Shown here: positions 51,072 to 59,687 of the stretch, one piece after another | Numbering within the stretch: the stretch's first letter is position 1 | Layout: each line of letters starts with the position of its first letter | Assembly (NCBI GenBank): GCA_017511185.1 | Contig: JAFWLF010000107.1 | Location: forward strand, 62,001-126,000 | Source: RGIG5612 sp017511185 | GTDB taxonomy: Bacteria; Bacillota; Clostridia; Lachnospirales; Lachnospiraceae | Reading direction: 5' to 3' | Length of the DNA: 64,000 nucleotides | Position numbers and translations under genes: made by a program | The notes under the pieces: model-generated | Databases searched by the model: none | Told to the model about the DNA's origin: nothing | Seen by the model: the letters and a program-made list of their open reading frames with translations, nothing else

Positions 51072-51817
51072 GGAGGATCCTCTTTATGATCCTCTGGATC
51101 CTGCTGGCAGTTCTTTTTCTGGGATACGGGATCTGTATTGCAAGTGTACATTCCGGGACAAAGTTTTTTCTGATCTGGTTTGTACTGGGAGCGTTATGCA
51201 TTTTTCTCGCAATTGCTGCCTGGCAGAATTGGTGGTCTCTTTTACCGAAGGTTTTAAAAGGAATTATTCTTATTATTGTCATCCTGTGCGGGATTATCTT
51301 TCTTTTAGTCGAAGGGTGCGTGGTTAGCGGTTTTTCGAAAAAGGAAGAGAGGGCTTATGATTACCTCCTTGTGCTTGGGGCGCAGGTAAAGGAAACCGGT
51401 CCAAGCGTAGTCCTGCAGTATCGACTGGATCAGGCCGTTTTATATTTGGAAACGCATCCGGAGACACGATGTATAGTATCCGGCGGTCAGGGCAATAATG
51501 AGCCGTGGACAGAGGCGGAAGGGATGAAGTCTTATTTGATCCAGAAAGGGATCGCAGAGGAGCGGATCCTGAAAGAAGAGGATTCCCTGAAGACCAACCA
51601 GAACATTCGCAACAGTATGAAACTGATCCCCGAACATGCATCGGTTGGAATTGTTACCAATAATTTCCATATGTTCCGGGCTTTAAAGATTGCGAAAAAG
51701 CAGGGGATGACAGATTTTGGAGGTCTTGCGGCTGGATCAAAACCGTTTTATCTTCCTAACAATATGCTGCGGGAATTCTTTGGGATCGTGAAAGACTTTT
51801 TGAAAGGGAACCTTTAA
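51068..51817 (+). CDS. YdcF/SanA-like DUF218 membrane protein
   Basis: 249 residues from ATG 51068 (ATGA overlap with the lipoprotein stop). Three to four N-terminal hydrophobic segments precede a DUF218 domain: DYLLVLGAQVKETGPS, CIVSGGQGNNEPWTEAEGM, and NFHMFRALKIAKK. DUF218 proteins are linked to envelope integrity and vancomycin tolerance in other bacteria; biochemical function is unclear. Confidence 0.85.
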   Translation: MRRILFMILWILLAVLFLGYGICIASVHSGTKFFLIWFVLGALCIFLAIAAWQNWWSLLPKVLKGIILIIVILCGIIFLLVEGCVVSGFSKKEERAYDYLLVLGAQVKETGPSVVLQYRLDQAVLYLETHPETRCIVSGGQGNNEPWTEAEGMKSYLIQKGIAEERILKEEDSLKTNQNIRNSMKLIPEHASVGIVTNNFHMFRALKIAKKQGMTDFGGLAAGSKPFYLPNNMLREFFGIVKDFLKGNL

Positions 51818-51936
51818 TAGTAGGGTTTCTTACTGTTTTTTATTTATATAGTTATAGAAAATAAGAGTATCCTCTGCTATAATTTTTTAAAATAAACTTC
51901 TGAAGAATCACGAGAAATGAACAAATAGATCAAATC

Positions 51937-51965
51937 AGGCATTCCCGGAAGGAGAATGCCTTTTT
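51937..51965 (+). terminator. Hairpin terminator/attenuator before cobT
   Basis: AGGCATTC pairs with GAATGCCT, then TTTTT. It ends only 12 bases before the cobT ATG, so besides ending upstream transcripts it may attenuate the cob operon. No cobalamin riboswitch is recognisable in the 159-base gap. Confidence 0.75.
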
Positions 51966-51976
51966 AGGGAAAAGAA

Positions 51977-53035
51977 ATGACTTATCAGGAAACAATCGAC
52001 CAAATAAAAAATGCAGACCAAACCATCTACTATCAATGCCTGACAAACTGGGATAATGTTGCCAAGCCGCTTCATAGTCTGGGGGATTTTGAATATCTGA
52101 CGGCTAAAATCGGAGCGGCACAAGGGACAACGGATATTTGTATTGACCGTAAAAGAGTTCTGGTATTCTGTTCTGACAACGGTGTGGTAGAAGAAGGAAT
52201 CAGTCAATCTGATCACACTGTTACAACAGCAGTCGCGAAAGCATTGGCAGAGGGCACCTCGAATGTAAACATCTTTGCCAAGCAGGTAGGAGCAGACGTA
52301 GAGGTCTATGATACCGGTATGGTAGATGACTTGGACATCGAAGGATTGATCGTGCAAAAAAGGGCGAACGGGACAAGAAATCTTTCCAAAGAGCCGGCAA
52401 TGACAAAAGAACAGTTGATCTTTGCTTTAGAGGCAGGTATCAATGCGGCCAAGAAAGCGAAAGAAGACGGAATCCAGATTGTTGTGATCGGAGAAATGGG
52501 AATTGGCAATACGACAACCTCTGCGGCTGTTGCATCAATTCTTTTAAATCAGGATCCGCATCTGATGACTGGCCGTGGTTCCGGGCTTTCCGACGAGGGA
52601 TTAAAACGAAAGATTCATGTCATTGAACAGTGTATAGAAGTCAACGAGCCAGACCCGAAAGATCCTCTGGATGTTCTGGCAAAAGCGGGCGGCTTTGATA
52701 TAGCAGCAATGTGCGGCGTGATATTAGGATGTGCAGCAGTAGGTCTGCCGGTGGTGTTAGATGGTGTGATCTCCTGCACCGCAGGCTGCTGCGCAAAGGC
52801 AATTGCTTCGGAAACATTGGATTACATGATTCCGTCCCATGTCAGTAATGAGCCGGCTGGAAGAGCTATTCTGGACTTTTTGGGAATGCATGGACCAATT
52901 GACGCCCACATGGCTTTAGGCGAGGGAACCGGCGGTGTGATGCTCCTGCCGCTCCTGGAGATGGCTTTAAAGCTCTACCATGGCACACATAGTTTTGAAA
53001 ATATTGGTATTGATGCATATACCGAACAGAAATAG
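51977..53035 (+). CDS. cobT: Nicotinate-nucleotide-dimethylbenzimidazole phosphoribosyltransferase
   Basis: 352 residues with CobT motifs: VFCSDNGVVEEGISQS (about 58), GEMGIGNTTTSAAV (about 173), and the C-terminal LGEGTGGVMLLPLLEMAL, whose Glu is the catalytic base. CobT activates the lower ligand base to alpha-ribazole phosphate for cobamide assembly. It heads a cobTUS operon, spaced six bases from cobU. Confidence 0.96.
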   Translation: MTYQETIDQIKNADQTIYYQCLTNWDNVAKPLHSLGDFEYLTAKIGAAQGTTDICIDRKRVLVFCSDNGVVEEGISQSDHTVTTAVAKALAEGTSNVNIFAKQVGADVEVYDTGMVDDLDIEGLIVQKRANGTRNLSKEPAMTKEQLIFALEAGINAAKKAKEDGIQIVVIGEMGIGNTTTSAAVASILLNQDPHLMTGRGSGLSDEGLKRKIHVIEQCIEVNEPDPKDPLDVLAKAGGFDIAAMCGVILGCAAVGLPVVLDGVISCTAGCCAKAIASETLDYMIPSHVSNEPAGRAILDFLGMHGPIDAHMALGEGTGGVMLLPLLEMALKLYHGTHSFENIGIDAYTEQK

Positions 53036-53041
53036 AAAGTA

Positions 53042-53590
53042 ATGAAAGCATTTATTATCGGCGGAAGCGGCAACGGGAAAAGTGCATTTGCAGAAAAGGT
53101 TGCAGCTAAGCTGGGCGGGAAAATGATATATATTGCAACCATGCCGATCTTCTCGGAAGAGGATGTGAAGGTTGTAGAACGTCATCACAAGCTTCGTGCC
53201 GGACGGGGTTTCGAAACGCTGGAACGTCCGCAGCGGATCGAAGATGTTCCGGATCATGGAGAAACAGTTCTGCTGGAATGTATGTCTACCCATGTGGCAA
53301 ATGTTATGTTCGGAGATGGGTTCGATGAGTTAAGAAGTAATCCGGATACTAATTATGCAGAAGAAATCTGGAAAGAGATCGGTCCGGTTTTTGAAAGAGA
53401 GGGCAATACGATCATCGTATCTGCAGAAGTTACAATGGATGGAAATACATATGACCCTGCAACGGAACAATATATCCGAACGTTAGCTGAGATTAATAAC
53501 CATCTTGCTGACGCGGCAGATTTGTTTGTGGAAGTAGTATACGGAATCCCGCTGGTACATAAAGGCAGTATTGCTTTTCTGGAAGAGTAA
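53042..53590 (+). CDS. cobU: Adenosylcobinamide kinase/guanylyltransferase
   Basis: 182 residues. The P-loop FIIGGSGNGKSAFAEKV lies at the N terminus and GETVLLECMSTHVANVMF replaces the usual VDCLTLWLSNL region. CobU phosphorylates adenosylcobinamide and forms adenosylcobinamide-GDP. It lacks a clear C-terminal NEVGxGIVP motif; that motif occurs instead in the separate protein encoded at 54391, so the two might act together (inference). Confidence 0.88.
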   Translation: MKAFIIGGSGNGKSAFAEKVAAKLGGKMIYIATMPIFSEEDVKVVERHHKLRAGRGFETLERPQRIEDVPDHGETVLLECMSTHVANVMFGDGFDELRSNPDTNYAEEIWKEIGPVFEREGNTIIVSAEVTMDGNTYDPATEQYIRTLAEINNHLADAADLFVEVVYGIPLVHKGSIAFLEE

Positions 53591-53595
53591 AAGAC

Positions 53596-54378
53596 ATGTT
53601 AAGAAGTATTATTATTGCATTACAGACATATTCGAGAATACCGATGCCGCAGGTCGAATGGACCGAAAAATCCATGAAATACGCGATCTGCTTTTTCCCG
53701 GTTGTCGGAATTTTCACGGGTGGCTTTGAGATCCTCTGGGTCTTTCTGGCAGGACTTTTGCATCTGCCGGCATTGATTTACGGGGCAGTGGCCTGCGCGA
53801 TCCCGATCCTTGTATCCGGAGCGATCCATATGGATGGCTTCTGCGACACTGTGGATGCGCTTTCCTCCCATCAGAGCAAAGAACGCATGTTAGAGATTTT
53901 GAAAGATTCGCATGCAGGTGCATTTGCTATTATTTTCGGTGCGTTGTATTTGATCGTTTATTTTGCGTCCTGGAGTGGTATAGCGACCATCATTGAATGG
54001 CACGGAGGAAGCTGGAATATTCTTTTTGCCGTGTGTTTCGGATTTATCCTTTCCAGAGGATTGAGCGGACTGGCACTGAATATGTTCCGCGGAGCCAGAA
54101 GCCAGGGAATGCTGCAGGGGTTCAAAGATGCAGCAGATAAAAAAATGCTGACGATCACTATGCTGATCTATATCGTTGTTGCGGCTTTCTTTATGATCTT
54201 TTTTGCCGGATGGATCGGCGCAGTCATGGTTGCAGCAAACGGATTATTATTCCTGTATTACCGGTTATTATCTTATCGAAAATTTGGCGGAATAACTGGT
54301 GATCTTGCAGGATGGTTTCTGCAGCTTTCGGAGTTAACCACAATTGTTGCGGCAGTTCTTTTGGGATTCGTTTTATAA
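53596..54378 (+). CDS. cobS: Cobalamin-5'-phosphate synthase
   Basis: 260 residues, several membrane helices. MLRSIIIALQTYSRIPMP at the N terminus and GAIHMDGFCDTVDAL with KDSHAGAFA are CobS signatures. It joins adenosylcobinamide-GDP with alpha-ribazole (phosphate) in the membrane. Confidence 0.95.
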   Translation: MLRSIIIALQTYSRIPMPQVEWTEKSMKYAICFFPVVGIFTGGFEILWVFLAGLLHLPALIYGAVACAIPILVSGAIHMDGFCDTVDALSSHQSKERMLEILKDSHAGAFAIIFGALYLIVYFASWSGIATIIEWHGGSWNILFAVCFGFILSRGLSGLALNMFRGARSQGMLQGFKDAADKKMLTITMLIYIVVAAFFMIFFAGWIGAVMVAANGLLFLYYRLLSYRKFGGITGDLAGWFLQLSELTTIVAAVLLGFVL

Positions 54379-54390
54379 GGAGAGATTTTC

Positions 54391-54753
54391 ATGAAGTTGT
54401 ACATTGGCGGATTAGGACATGGACAGGCACTTCTCGCTGAAAAAGAGACGGGACTTAAGCCGGAACAATGTTCGGAAGAGAAGGCGCTGCAAGCAAAAGC
54501 GATCGATAATTTTGAAGAGATTATAAAGGAAATTGTAAAAAAAGATGGCGATGCACAGGATTTTGCCAAAAGACTGCTTTTGGAGAACCCGGATGTGGTC
54601 GTTGTAGCGAATGAGATTGGGTGCGGCATCCATCCGTTGGAACGGATCGACAGACGTTGGAGAGAGCAGACCGGAAGAGCTTTGTGTATTCTGGCTGATG
54701 GAGCAGAAAGCGTCACGCGCGTCTGCTGCGGGATCGGACAGAAGATCAAGTAA
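54391..54753 (+). CDS. Degenerate CobU-like protein lacking a P-loop
   Basis: 120 residues. It aligns in outline with CobU: an N-terminal beta strand ending in GGLGHGQA where CobU has GGxxxGKS, and a C-terminal VVVANEIGCGIHPLERIDRRWREQTGR that matches the NEVGxGIVP...R motif of CobU. The Lys and Ser of the Walker A motif are missing, so it cannot bind nucleotide in the usual way. Located between cobS and the phosphatase, within the operon. It may supply the motif that the CobU at 53042 lacks or be a binding protein. Confidence 0.75.
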   Translation: MKLYIGGLGHGQALLAEKETGLKPEQCSEEKALQAKAIDNFEEIIKEIVKKDGDAQDFAKRLLLENPDVVVVANEIGCGIHPLERIDRRWREQTGRALCILADGAESVTRVCCGIGQKIK

Positions 54754-54762
54754 GGAATTCAT

Positions 54763-55350
54763 ATGAAAGTGGTAATGATCCGGCATGGGAAGACCCCGGG
54801 GAATCTGTTAAAACAGTATATCGGACGCACCGACCAGTCTCTTGCAGATGAAGGCATCAAGGAGTTAAAAGCAATTGCTTCATCAGAAGAGTTTAAACAA
54901 ACTTTGGATTCAGAAAAAGTAGAAAAAATCTTTGTGACTCCGCTCAAACGAACCCAGGAGACGGCAGCGATCCTGTTCCCGAATGCAAGGCAGATGATCA
55001 TTAATGATCTGCGGGAAATGGATTTCGGTATTTTTGAAGAAAAAAACTATATCGATCTGGAACACAGTAAAGAATACGCAGCCTGGCTGGATACGCACTG
55101 TGAATCCAAAGTGCCGGAGGGGGAAGATAAAGCCTCTTTCAGCAAAAGAAGCTGTGATGCCTTTCTGCAATGTATGAAAGATAGCGGAGATGAAGTTGTT
55201 TATTTCCTCGTTCATGGAGGAACGATCATGTCTGTGATGGAGGCATTTGCGGAAACAAGGCAGGAATACTACAAATGGTATGCGGAAAACGGACATGGTT
55301 ATATGGCAGAATGGGATGGAAGCGTACTTTCAAAAATCCAGGCGGTATAA
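54763..55350 (+). CDS. cobC: Histidine-phosphatase (CobC-like alpha-ribazole phosphatase)
   Basis: 195 residues of the phosphoglycerate-mutase/histidine phosphatase family. Catalytic MIRHGKTPGN (His 8) and a second His in FLVHGGTIMS (about 150) are present, with Arg and Glu elsewhere. In the cob operon it is the likely alpha-ribazole-5'-phosphate phosphatase, although the family is broad and the substrate is inferred from context. Confidence 0.82.
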   Translation: MKVVMIRHGKTPGNLLKQYIGRTDQSLADEGIKELKAIASSEEFKQTLDSEKVEKIFVTPLKRTQETAAILFPNARQMIINDLREMDFGIFEEKNYIDLEHSKEYAAWLDTHCESKVPEGEDKASFSKRSCDAFLQCMKDSGDEVVYFLVHGGTIMSVMEAFAETRQEYYKWYAENGHGYMAEWDGSVLSKIQAV

Positions 55351-55356
55351 AAGACA

Positions 55357-56121
55357 ATGAGAGAAATAAATCTGGCAACAATTGATGAACATGCCATGGA
55401 ACTGGCAGAAAAGTATGATCTGGGCATTGAACTGGATCAGTTCTGTACAGCCATGTATATGGATCCCCCGGAGTTTGAAACATGGGATGCAGATGCACGC
55501 AGGTTCCTTCCGCGTGCAAGAGTTTTTCATGGACCATTTAATGAGATCTGTCCATGTGCGATCGATCCGAAAGTAAAAGCGCTTTCAATGGAACGCTACA
55601 ATCAGGCATTCCAGCTTATGTATCAGTACGGTTTAAAAAAACTGATCCTGCATGGCGGTTTTGTCCCGAATGTTTATTTTCCGGTGTGGTATATTGAACA
55701 GTCTATTGCCTTCTGGAAAGACTTTCTGGCTGATAAGCCGGAAGACTTCACTTTGTGCCTGGAAAATGTAATGGAGCCTGAGCCGTCTTATCTGGTAGAT
55801 ATCGTTGCAGGGGTTGACGATAAAAGATGTCGTCTGTGTCTGGATACCGGACATGCAAATGTAGGGAATGTCTCAACTGTTCCGATCCCGGAATGGGTGA
55901 AGGCCTTTGCTCCGTATCTTGCTCATGCCCACCTGCATAATAACGATGGCGTTTGGGACTGGCATAAGAATCTGGCAGAAGGGACCATTCCAATGGAAGA
56001 AGTATTGGATCTGCTGGATGAACTGGCTCCATCAGCAAGCTTCACCTTTGAAAATATAGACGATTCAGAGAAATCCATCCTCTGGTATCAGAAAAAGTAT
56101 CAAAATGCAGGAACTTTATAA
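55357..56121 (+). CDS. Xylose-isomerase-like TIM-barrel protein
   Basis: 254 residues. Metal-ligand type motifs of the AP-endonuclease-2/sugar isomerase family are seen: LILHGGFVPN, LCLENVMEPE (Glu), CLDTGHANVG (Asp, His), HAHLHNNDG (His) and FTFENID (Glu). Family members isomerise or epimerise sugars or cleave DNA; none is standard in cobamide assembly. It overlaps the transporter gene by 17 bases. Function here unknown. Confidence 0.78.
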   Translation: MREINLATIDEHAMELAEKYDLGIELDQFCTAMYMDPPEFETWDADARRFLPRARVFHGPFNEICPCAIDPKVKALSMERYNQAFQLMYQYGLKKLILHGGFVPNVYFPVWYIEQSIAFWKDFLADKPEDFTLCLENVMEPEPSYLVDIVAGVDDKRCRLCLDTGHANVGNVSTVPIPEWVKAFAPYLAHAHLHNNDGVWDWHKNLAEGTIPMEEVLDLLDELAPSASFTFENIDDSEKSILWYQKKYQNAGTL

Positions 56122-57007
56122 GGATGATTTTTCCACATATAATCCAATCACCAATGTCGTTTTTTTCCTTGGTGCGATCATCATGGGAATGTTTTTCCTG
56201 CATCCTGCTTACGTGGCTGTCTCGATCCTTATTGGGGTCATCTATCTGATTTTCCTGAAAAAGAAAAAAGCATTAAGAGAATTATTGCTCATGCTTGTCA
56301 TGTTTATTGTTCTTTCAGCCATTAATCCAATCTTTGACCGTTTAGGTGCGACGGTTTTATTCTGGCTTTTCGGTAAACCATATACATTGGAAGCGTTGAT
56401 CTACGGCATGACCTTAGGGGGAATGGCCGTGGCGATCCTATGCTGGTTTGCCTGCTATAACGCTATTATGTCCAGTGACAAATTTATCTACATATTTGGC
56501 AGGATCATTCCGGCGGTATCCCTGATCCTTTCCATGATCCTCCGGTTGATCCCAAATCTTTCACGCAAGACTAGACAGATTGCGGCAGCAAGAAGCTGTA
56601 TTGGGAAAGCAGGCAGCAGTTCTGCTTCCCGTATGGAAAAAATACGAAATGGAACCATGATCCTTTCTACCCTGACCAGCTGGGCTTTGGAAGGGGGGAT
56701 CATTACGGCGGACAGCATGCGGAGCCGGGGATACGGAAGTGGAAAACGCACCACTTTTGCAAAGTATCGGTTTGATGGCAGAAATATCATCCTGGTCCTG
56801 CTTATGGCTCTTCTGATCGCGCTTACCATTTTTTGTGCAGCAAAAGGCGGGACTAAGGCTGAGTTCGTTCCATTTTTTACCATGACCTGGTTTGGTGAGC
56901 CGGCCATGCTTTTTGGACTTTTGTCTTATGCAATCTTTTTAGTAATTCCTTTGTTTTTGAATTGTAAGGAGATAGTTAAATGGCGCATATTGAGATCAAA
57001 GATCTGA
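56105..57007 (+). CDS. ECF transporter transmembrane (T) component
   Basis: 300 residues of the CbiQ/EcfT family, with about five membrane helices. The coupling motif region contains RSCIGKAGSSS and MRSRGYGSGKRTTF (Arg-Gly, about 206-219), the second matching the EcfT A-x-x-SRG-type signature. Forms an ECF importer with the next two genes. Confidence 0.86.
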   Translation: MQELYKDDFSTYNPITNVVFFLGAIIMGMFFLHPAYVAVSILIGVIYLIFLKKKKALRELLLMLVMFIVLSAINPIFDRLGATVLFWLFGKPYTLEALIYGMTLGGMAVAILCWFACYNAIMSSDKFIYIFGRIIPAVSLILSMILRLIPNLSRKTRQIAAARSCIGKAGSSSASRMEKIRNGTMILSTLTSWALEGGIITADSMRSRGYGSGKRTTFAKYRFDGRNIILVLLMALLIALTIFCAAKGGTKAEFVPFFTMTWFGEPAMLFGLLSYAIFLVIPLFLNCKEIVKWRILRSKI

Positions 57008-58731
57008 GTTTTTCCTATCCGACGTCACCGGATAAACTGGCGCTGGATCACGTCAGTATTGATATCGCACAAGGTGAATATATCACGCTTTGCGGGAAAA
57101 GCGGGTCAGGGAAAAGCACGCTTTTAAATCAATTAAAAACCGTATTGACACCGAATGGGAAGCGGGAAGGACAAATTCTCTTTGATGGAATCCCTTTGGA
57201 GCAGGTAGATCTGCGTACACAAGCAGCAAGGATTGGATATGTCATGCAGGATCCTGATAGTCAGATCGTAACCGACAAGGTATGGCATGAACTGGCATTT
57301 GGTTTGGAAAACCTGGGATTTGATCAGCGGACCATGCGTACCAGAGTGGCAGAAATGGCCAGCTATTTTGGCATTCAGGGATGGTTTCATAAAGATGTGG
57401 AGGAATTATCCGGTGGTCAAAAGCAGCTTTTGAATCTGGCAAGTATTATGGCAATGCAGCCAAGCGTACTGATTCTGGATGAGCCTACCAGCCAGCTGGA
57501 TCCGATCGCCGCCAGCGATTTCCTGAATACTGTTAGAAAGATCAACCTGGAGCTTGGAACAACGATCCTTATTACAGAACATCGCTTGGAAGATATCCTG
57601 CATGCCTCGGATAAAGTCGTTGTTATGGAAAATGGGAAAGTCATCGTGCAGGATGAACCGAAAGTTGTCGGAAAATACCTGAAAGAAAATAACAGTGAGA
57701 TGTTTGCCGCAATGCCGGCTCCGGTGCAGATCTTTTATGGGGTAGCCAGGGAGGCTGGTCTGAATCAGGATGATCTCAAACAAGTACCTTTAACTGTCCG
57801 CGAGGGCAGAACCTGGCTGAGTGATCTGTTTGAAGGAAAAGAAGTGATCGATCAGCCGGAAGATCAGATGCGGGAATTGCCGGAAACAAAAGATAATCTG
57901 GCCATTCAACTGAAGGACGTCTGGTTTAAATATGACCGGGATCTTCCGGATATCTTAAAGGGGACCAATCTGGAAGTTCCAAAAGGATGCATTTTTGCGT
58001 TAGTGGGAGGAAACGGAACAGGAAAGAGCACGACCTTAAAAACGATCTGCCATACGATCAAACCATACCGTGGGAAGGTAATGATCGACGGGAAAAAGAT
58101 AGAATCCTATAAAAACGGCGAACTTTTCAAAGGGAAACTCTCCATGCTGCCGCAGGATCCAAAAAGTCTTTTCGTAAAGACAACGGTTAGAGAAGAATTG
58201 GAGGAGATGCTTAGTACGAAGGAAGCAGCCTGGTATGAAAAGGAAGTGGAACTGAAAGGGACGGAAAATGTTCCGCTGCATGAACGGATCGAGAAAGTTG
58301 CAGACCAGTGCAATATCAGTCATCTTTTATCCTCTCATCCATTTGACCTTTCCGGAGGAGAACAGCAGAGAACCGCTCTGGCAAAGGTTCTGCTGACGGA
58401 TCCGGAGATACTGCTTCTGGATGAACCTACAAAAGGATTGGATAATTTCTTCAAGATTCAATTTGCTGCTATCTTGAAGAATTTAAAGGACAGCGGAGTG
58501 ACGATCCTCATGGTGTCTCATGATGTGGAGTTTTGCGCGCGTTATGCGGATGTTGTGGGAATGTTTTTCGACGGAGATGTGATTACAACGAATACCCCGG
58601 ACCGGTTTTTCGGGCAGAATAGTTTTTATACTACAGCTGCAAACCGAATGAGCCGCCATCTTTTTACAAACGCTATTACGGATGAAGATGTCATAGCAAG
58701 GTGTCTGAAAAACATTCGAAACTGGAATTAG
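56980..58731 (+). CDS. ECF transporter dual ATP-binding protein
   Basis: 583 residues with two complete ABC ATPase halves. The first has GKSGSGKST (about 38), VEELSGGQKQLL and LILDEPTSQLD; the second has GGNGTGKSTT (about 346), FDLSGGEQQRT and LLLDEPTKGLD. This is the fused EcfA-EcfA' arrangement. It overlaps the T-component gene by 28 bases. Confidence 0.93.
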   Translation: MAHIEIKDLSFSYPTSPDKLALDHVSIDIAQGEYITLCGKSGSGKSTLLNQLKTVLTPNGKREGQILFDGIPLEQVDLRTQAARIGYVMQDPDSQIVTDKVWHELAFGLENLGFDQRTMRTRVAEMASYFGIQGWFHKDVEELSGGQKQLLNLASIMAMQPSVLILDEPTSQLDPIAASDFLNTVRKINLELGTTILITEHRLEDILHASDKVVVMENGKVIVQDEPKVVGKYLKENNSEMFAAMPAPVQIFYGVAREAGLNQDDLKQVPLTVREGRTWLSDLFEGKEVIDQPEDQMRELPETKDNLAIQLKDVWFKYDRDLPDILKGTNLEVPKGCIFALVGGNGTGKSTTLKTICHTIKPYRGKVMIDGKKIESYKNGELFKGKLSMLPQDPKSLFVKTTVREELEEMLSTKEAAWYEKEVELKGTENVPLHERIEKVADQCNISHLLSSHPFDLSGGEQQRTALAKVLLTDPEILLLDEPTKGLDNFFKIQFAAILKNLKDSGVTILMVSHDVEFCARYADVVGMFFDGDVITTNTPDRFFGQNSFYTTAANRMSRHLFTNAITDEDVIARCLKNIRNWN

Positions 58732-58732
58732 A

Positions 58733-59458
58733 ATGGAAACGACTAAGCCGAAGAAAAAAGTGAATAAAGCTTTCTGGGTCAGCATCATTGTGATGGTGGT
58801 CTGTATTCCGGCGACCGTCGCATTATCTTATCTCCTGGGAGACAGAAAACTCTATATAGCCAGTGTGATCATCATGATCCTTGCTATGGTGCCTTTTTTT
58901 GTCAGTTTTGAAGGCAGCAAACCGGATGCCCGTTATTTAGCGATGCTGGCGGTTCTGACAGCGATCGCCGTTATTTCCCGATTGGCTTTTATCTGGCTGC
59001 CATCATTTAAGCCTATGGCGGGGATCATCATCATGATCGCGATGGCATTTGGCCCGCAGGCAGGTTTCATGAGTGGCGCATTGTCTATGATCGTGAGCAA
59101 TATCATCTTTGGACAGGGTCCATGGACTCCATGGCAGATGTTTTGCTACGGTTTGATCGGATTTATAGCCGGACTTCTTGCCAATGCAAGGATCCTGAGT
59201 GAAAAGCATGTGATCCGTACATCTATTATATCTTTTATCCTTGTTACGGTCCTGAGCAGTGCGATCCTGGACACCAGTTCATTATTCCTGATGGTATCCG
59301 GCGTTACTATGGGTTCTGCATTAACTGTTTATTCTGCAGGTATTTTTCTGAACATGTTAAACGCACTTGCTTCTTCCCTTTGCGTCTTTCTGCTTTTAAA
59401 GCCATTCATGGCGATTTTAAACCGGCTGAAACTGAAGTATGGATTGAGTTCCCGGTAA
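58733..59458 (+). CDS. ECF transporter substrate-binding (S) component
   Basis: 241 residues, about six hydrophobic segments, with GIIIMIAMAFGPQAGFMSGALSMIVSNIIFGQGPW typical of the ECF S-component family found beside its own T and A genes. Position after the cob genes suggests cobamide, cobinamide, alpha-ribazole or benzimidazole import, but sequence alone does not fix the ligand. Confidence 0.83.
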   Translation: METTKPKKKVNKAFWVSIIVMVVCIPATVALSYLLGDRKLYIASVIIMILAMVPFFVSFEGSKPDARYLAMLAVLTAIAVISRLAFIWLPSFKPMAGIIIMIAMAFGPQAGFMSGALSMIVSNIIFGQGPWTPWQMFCYGLIGFIAGLLANARILSEKHVIRTSIISFILVTVLSSAILDTSSLFLMVSGVTMGSALTVYSAGIFLNMLNALASSLCVFLLLKPFMAILNRLKLKYGLSSR

Positions 59459-59526
59459 AGCGGGACCCAACTTTGGAAATTACCAAAAAACTGCAGATAA
59501 TCAACAAAAAATCCATTTTTGGTCAG

Positions 59527-59555
59527 TTGATTTTTACTTTAGAAAAGAGTAATAT
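59527..59555 (+). promoter_or_regulatory. Promoter of the phloroglucinol operon
   Basis: TTGATT (59527-59532), 17 bases, TAATAT (59550-59555). It overlaps an upstream AATCAAC/GTTGATT repeat that may end the ECF transcript or bind a regulator. Confidence 0.6.
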
Positions 59556-59572
59556 AAATTCAGCGCTTTGTG

Positions 59573-59611
59573 TGCTGATTTTTGGTGTGAAAAACACAAT
59601 GAAAATCAGCA
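59573..59611 (+). promoter_or_regulatory. Leader hairpin of the phloroglucinol operon
   Basis: TGCTGATTTT pairs with AAAATCAGCA, and TGTG/CACA inside close an AAAAA loop. No T run follows, so it is a 5' leader element rather than a terminator. It starts about 12 bases after the predicted transcription start. Confidence 0.55.
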
Positions 59612-59687
59612 TAGAAAGCATGCAGGCACTTGTTTACCATAATTACCTGGCAGGTTATGTCAGGAATTAGAATAAGGAGGAACAGAG

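Noticed and set aside
51818..51976. Cobalamin riboswitch ahead of cobT
   Set aside because: The gap is short, no B12 box is recognisable and only a simple terminator hairpin is evident.
59380..59670. 96-codon ORF overlapping the end of the ECF S component and the operon leader
   Set aside because: It covers a promoter and hairpin, has no ribosome binding site and no recognisable product.
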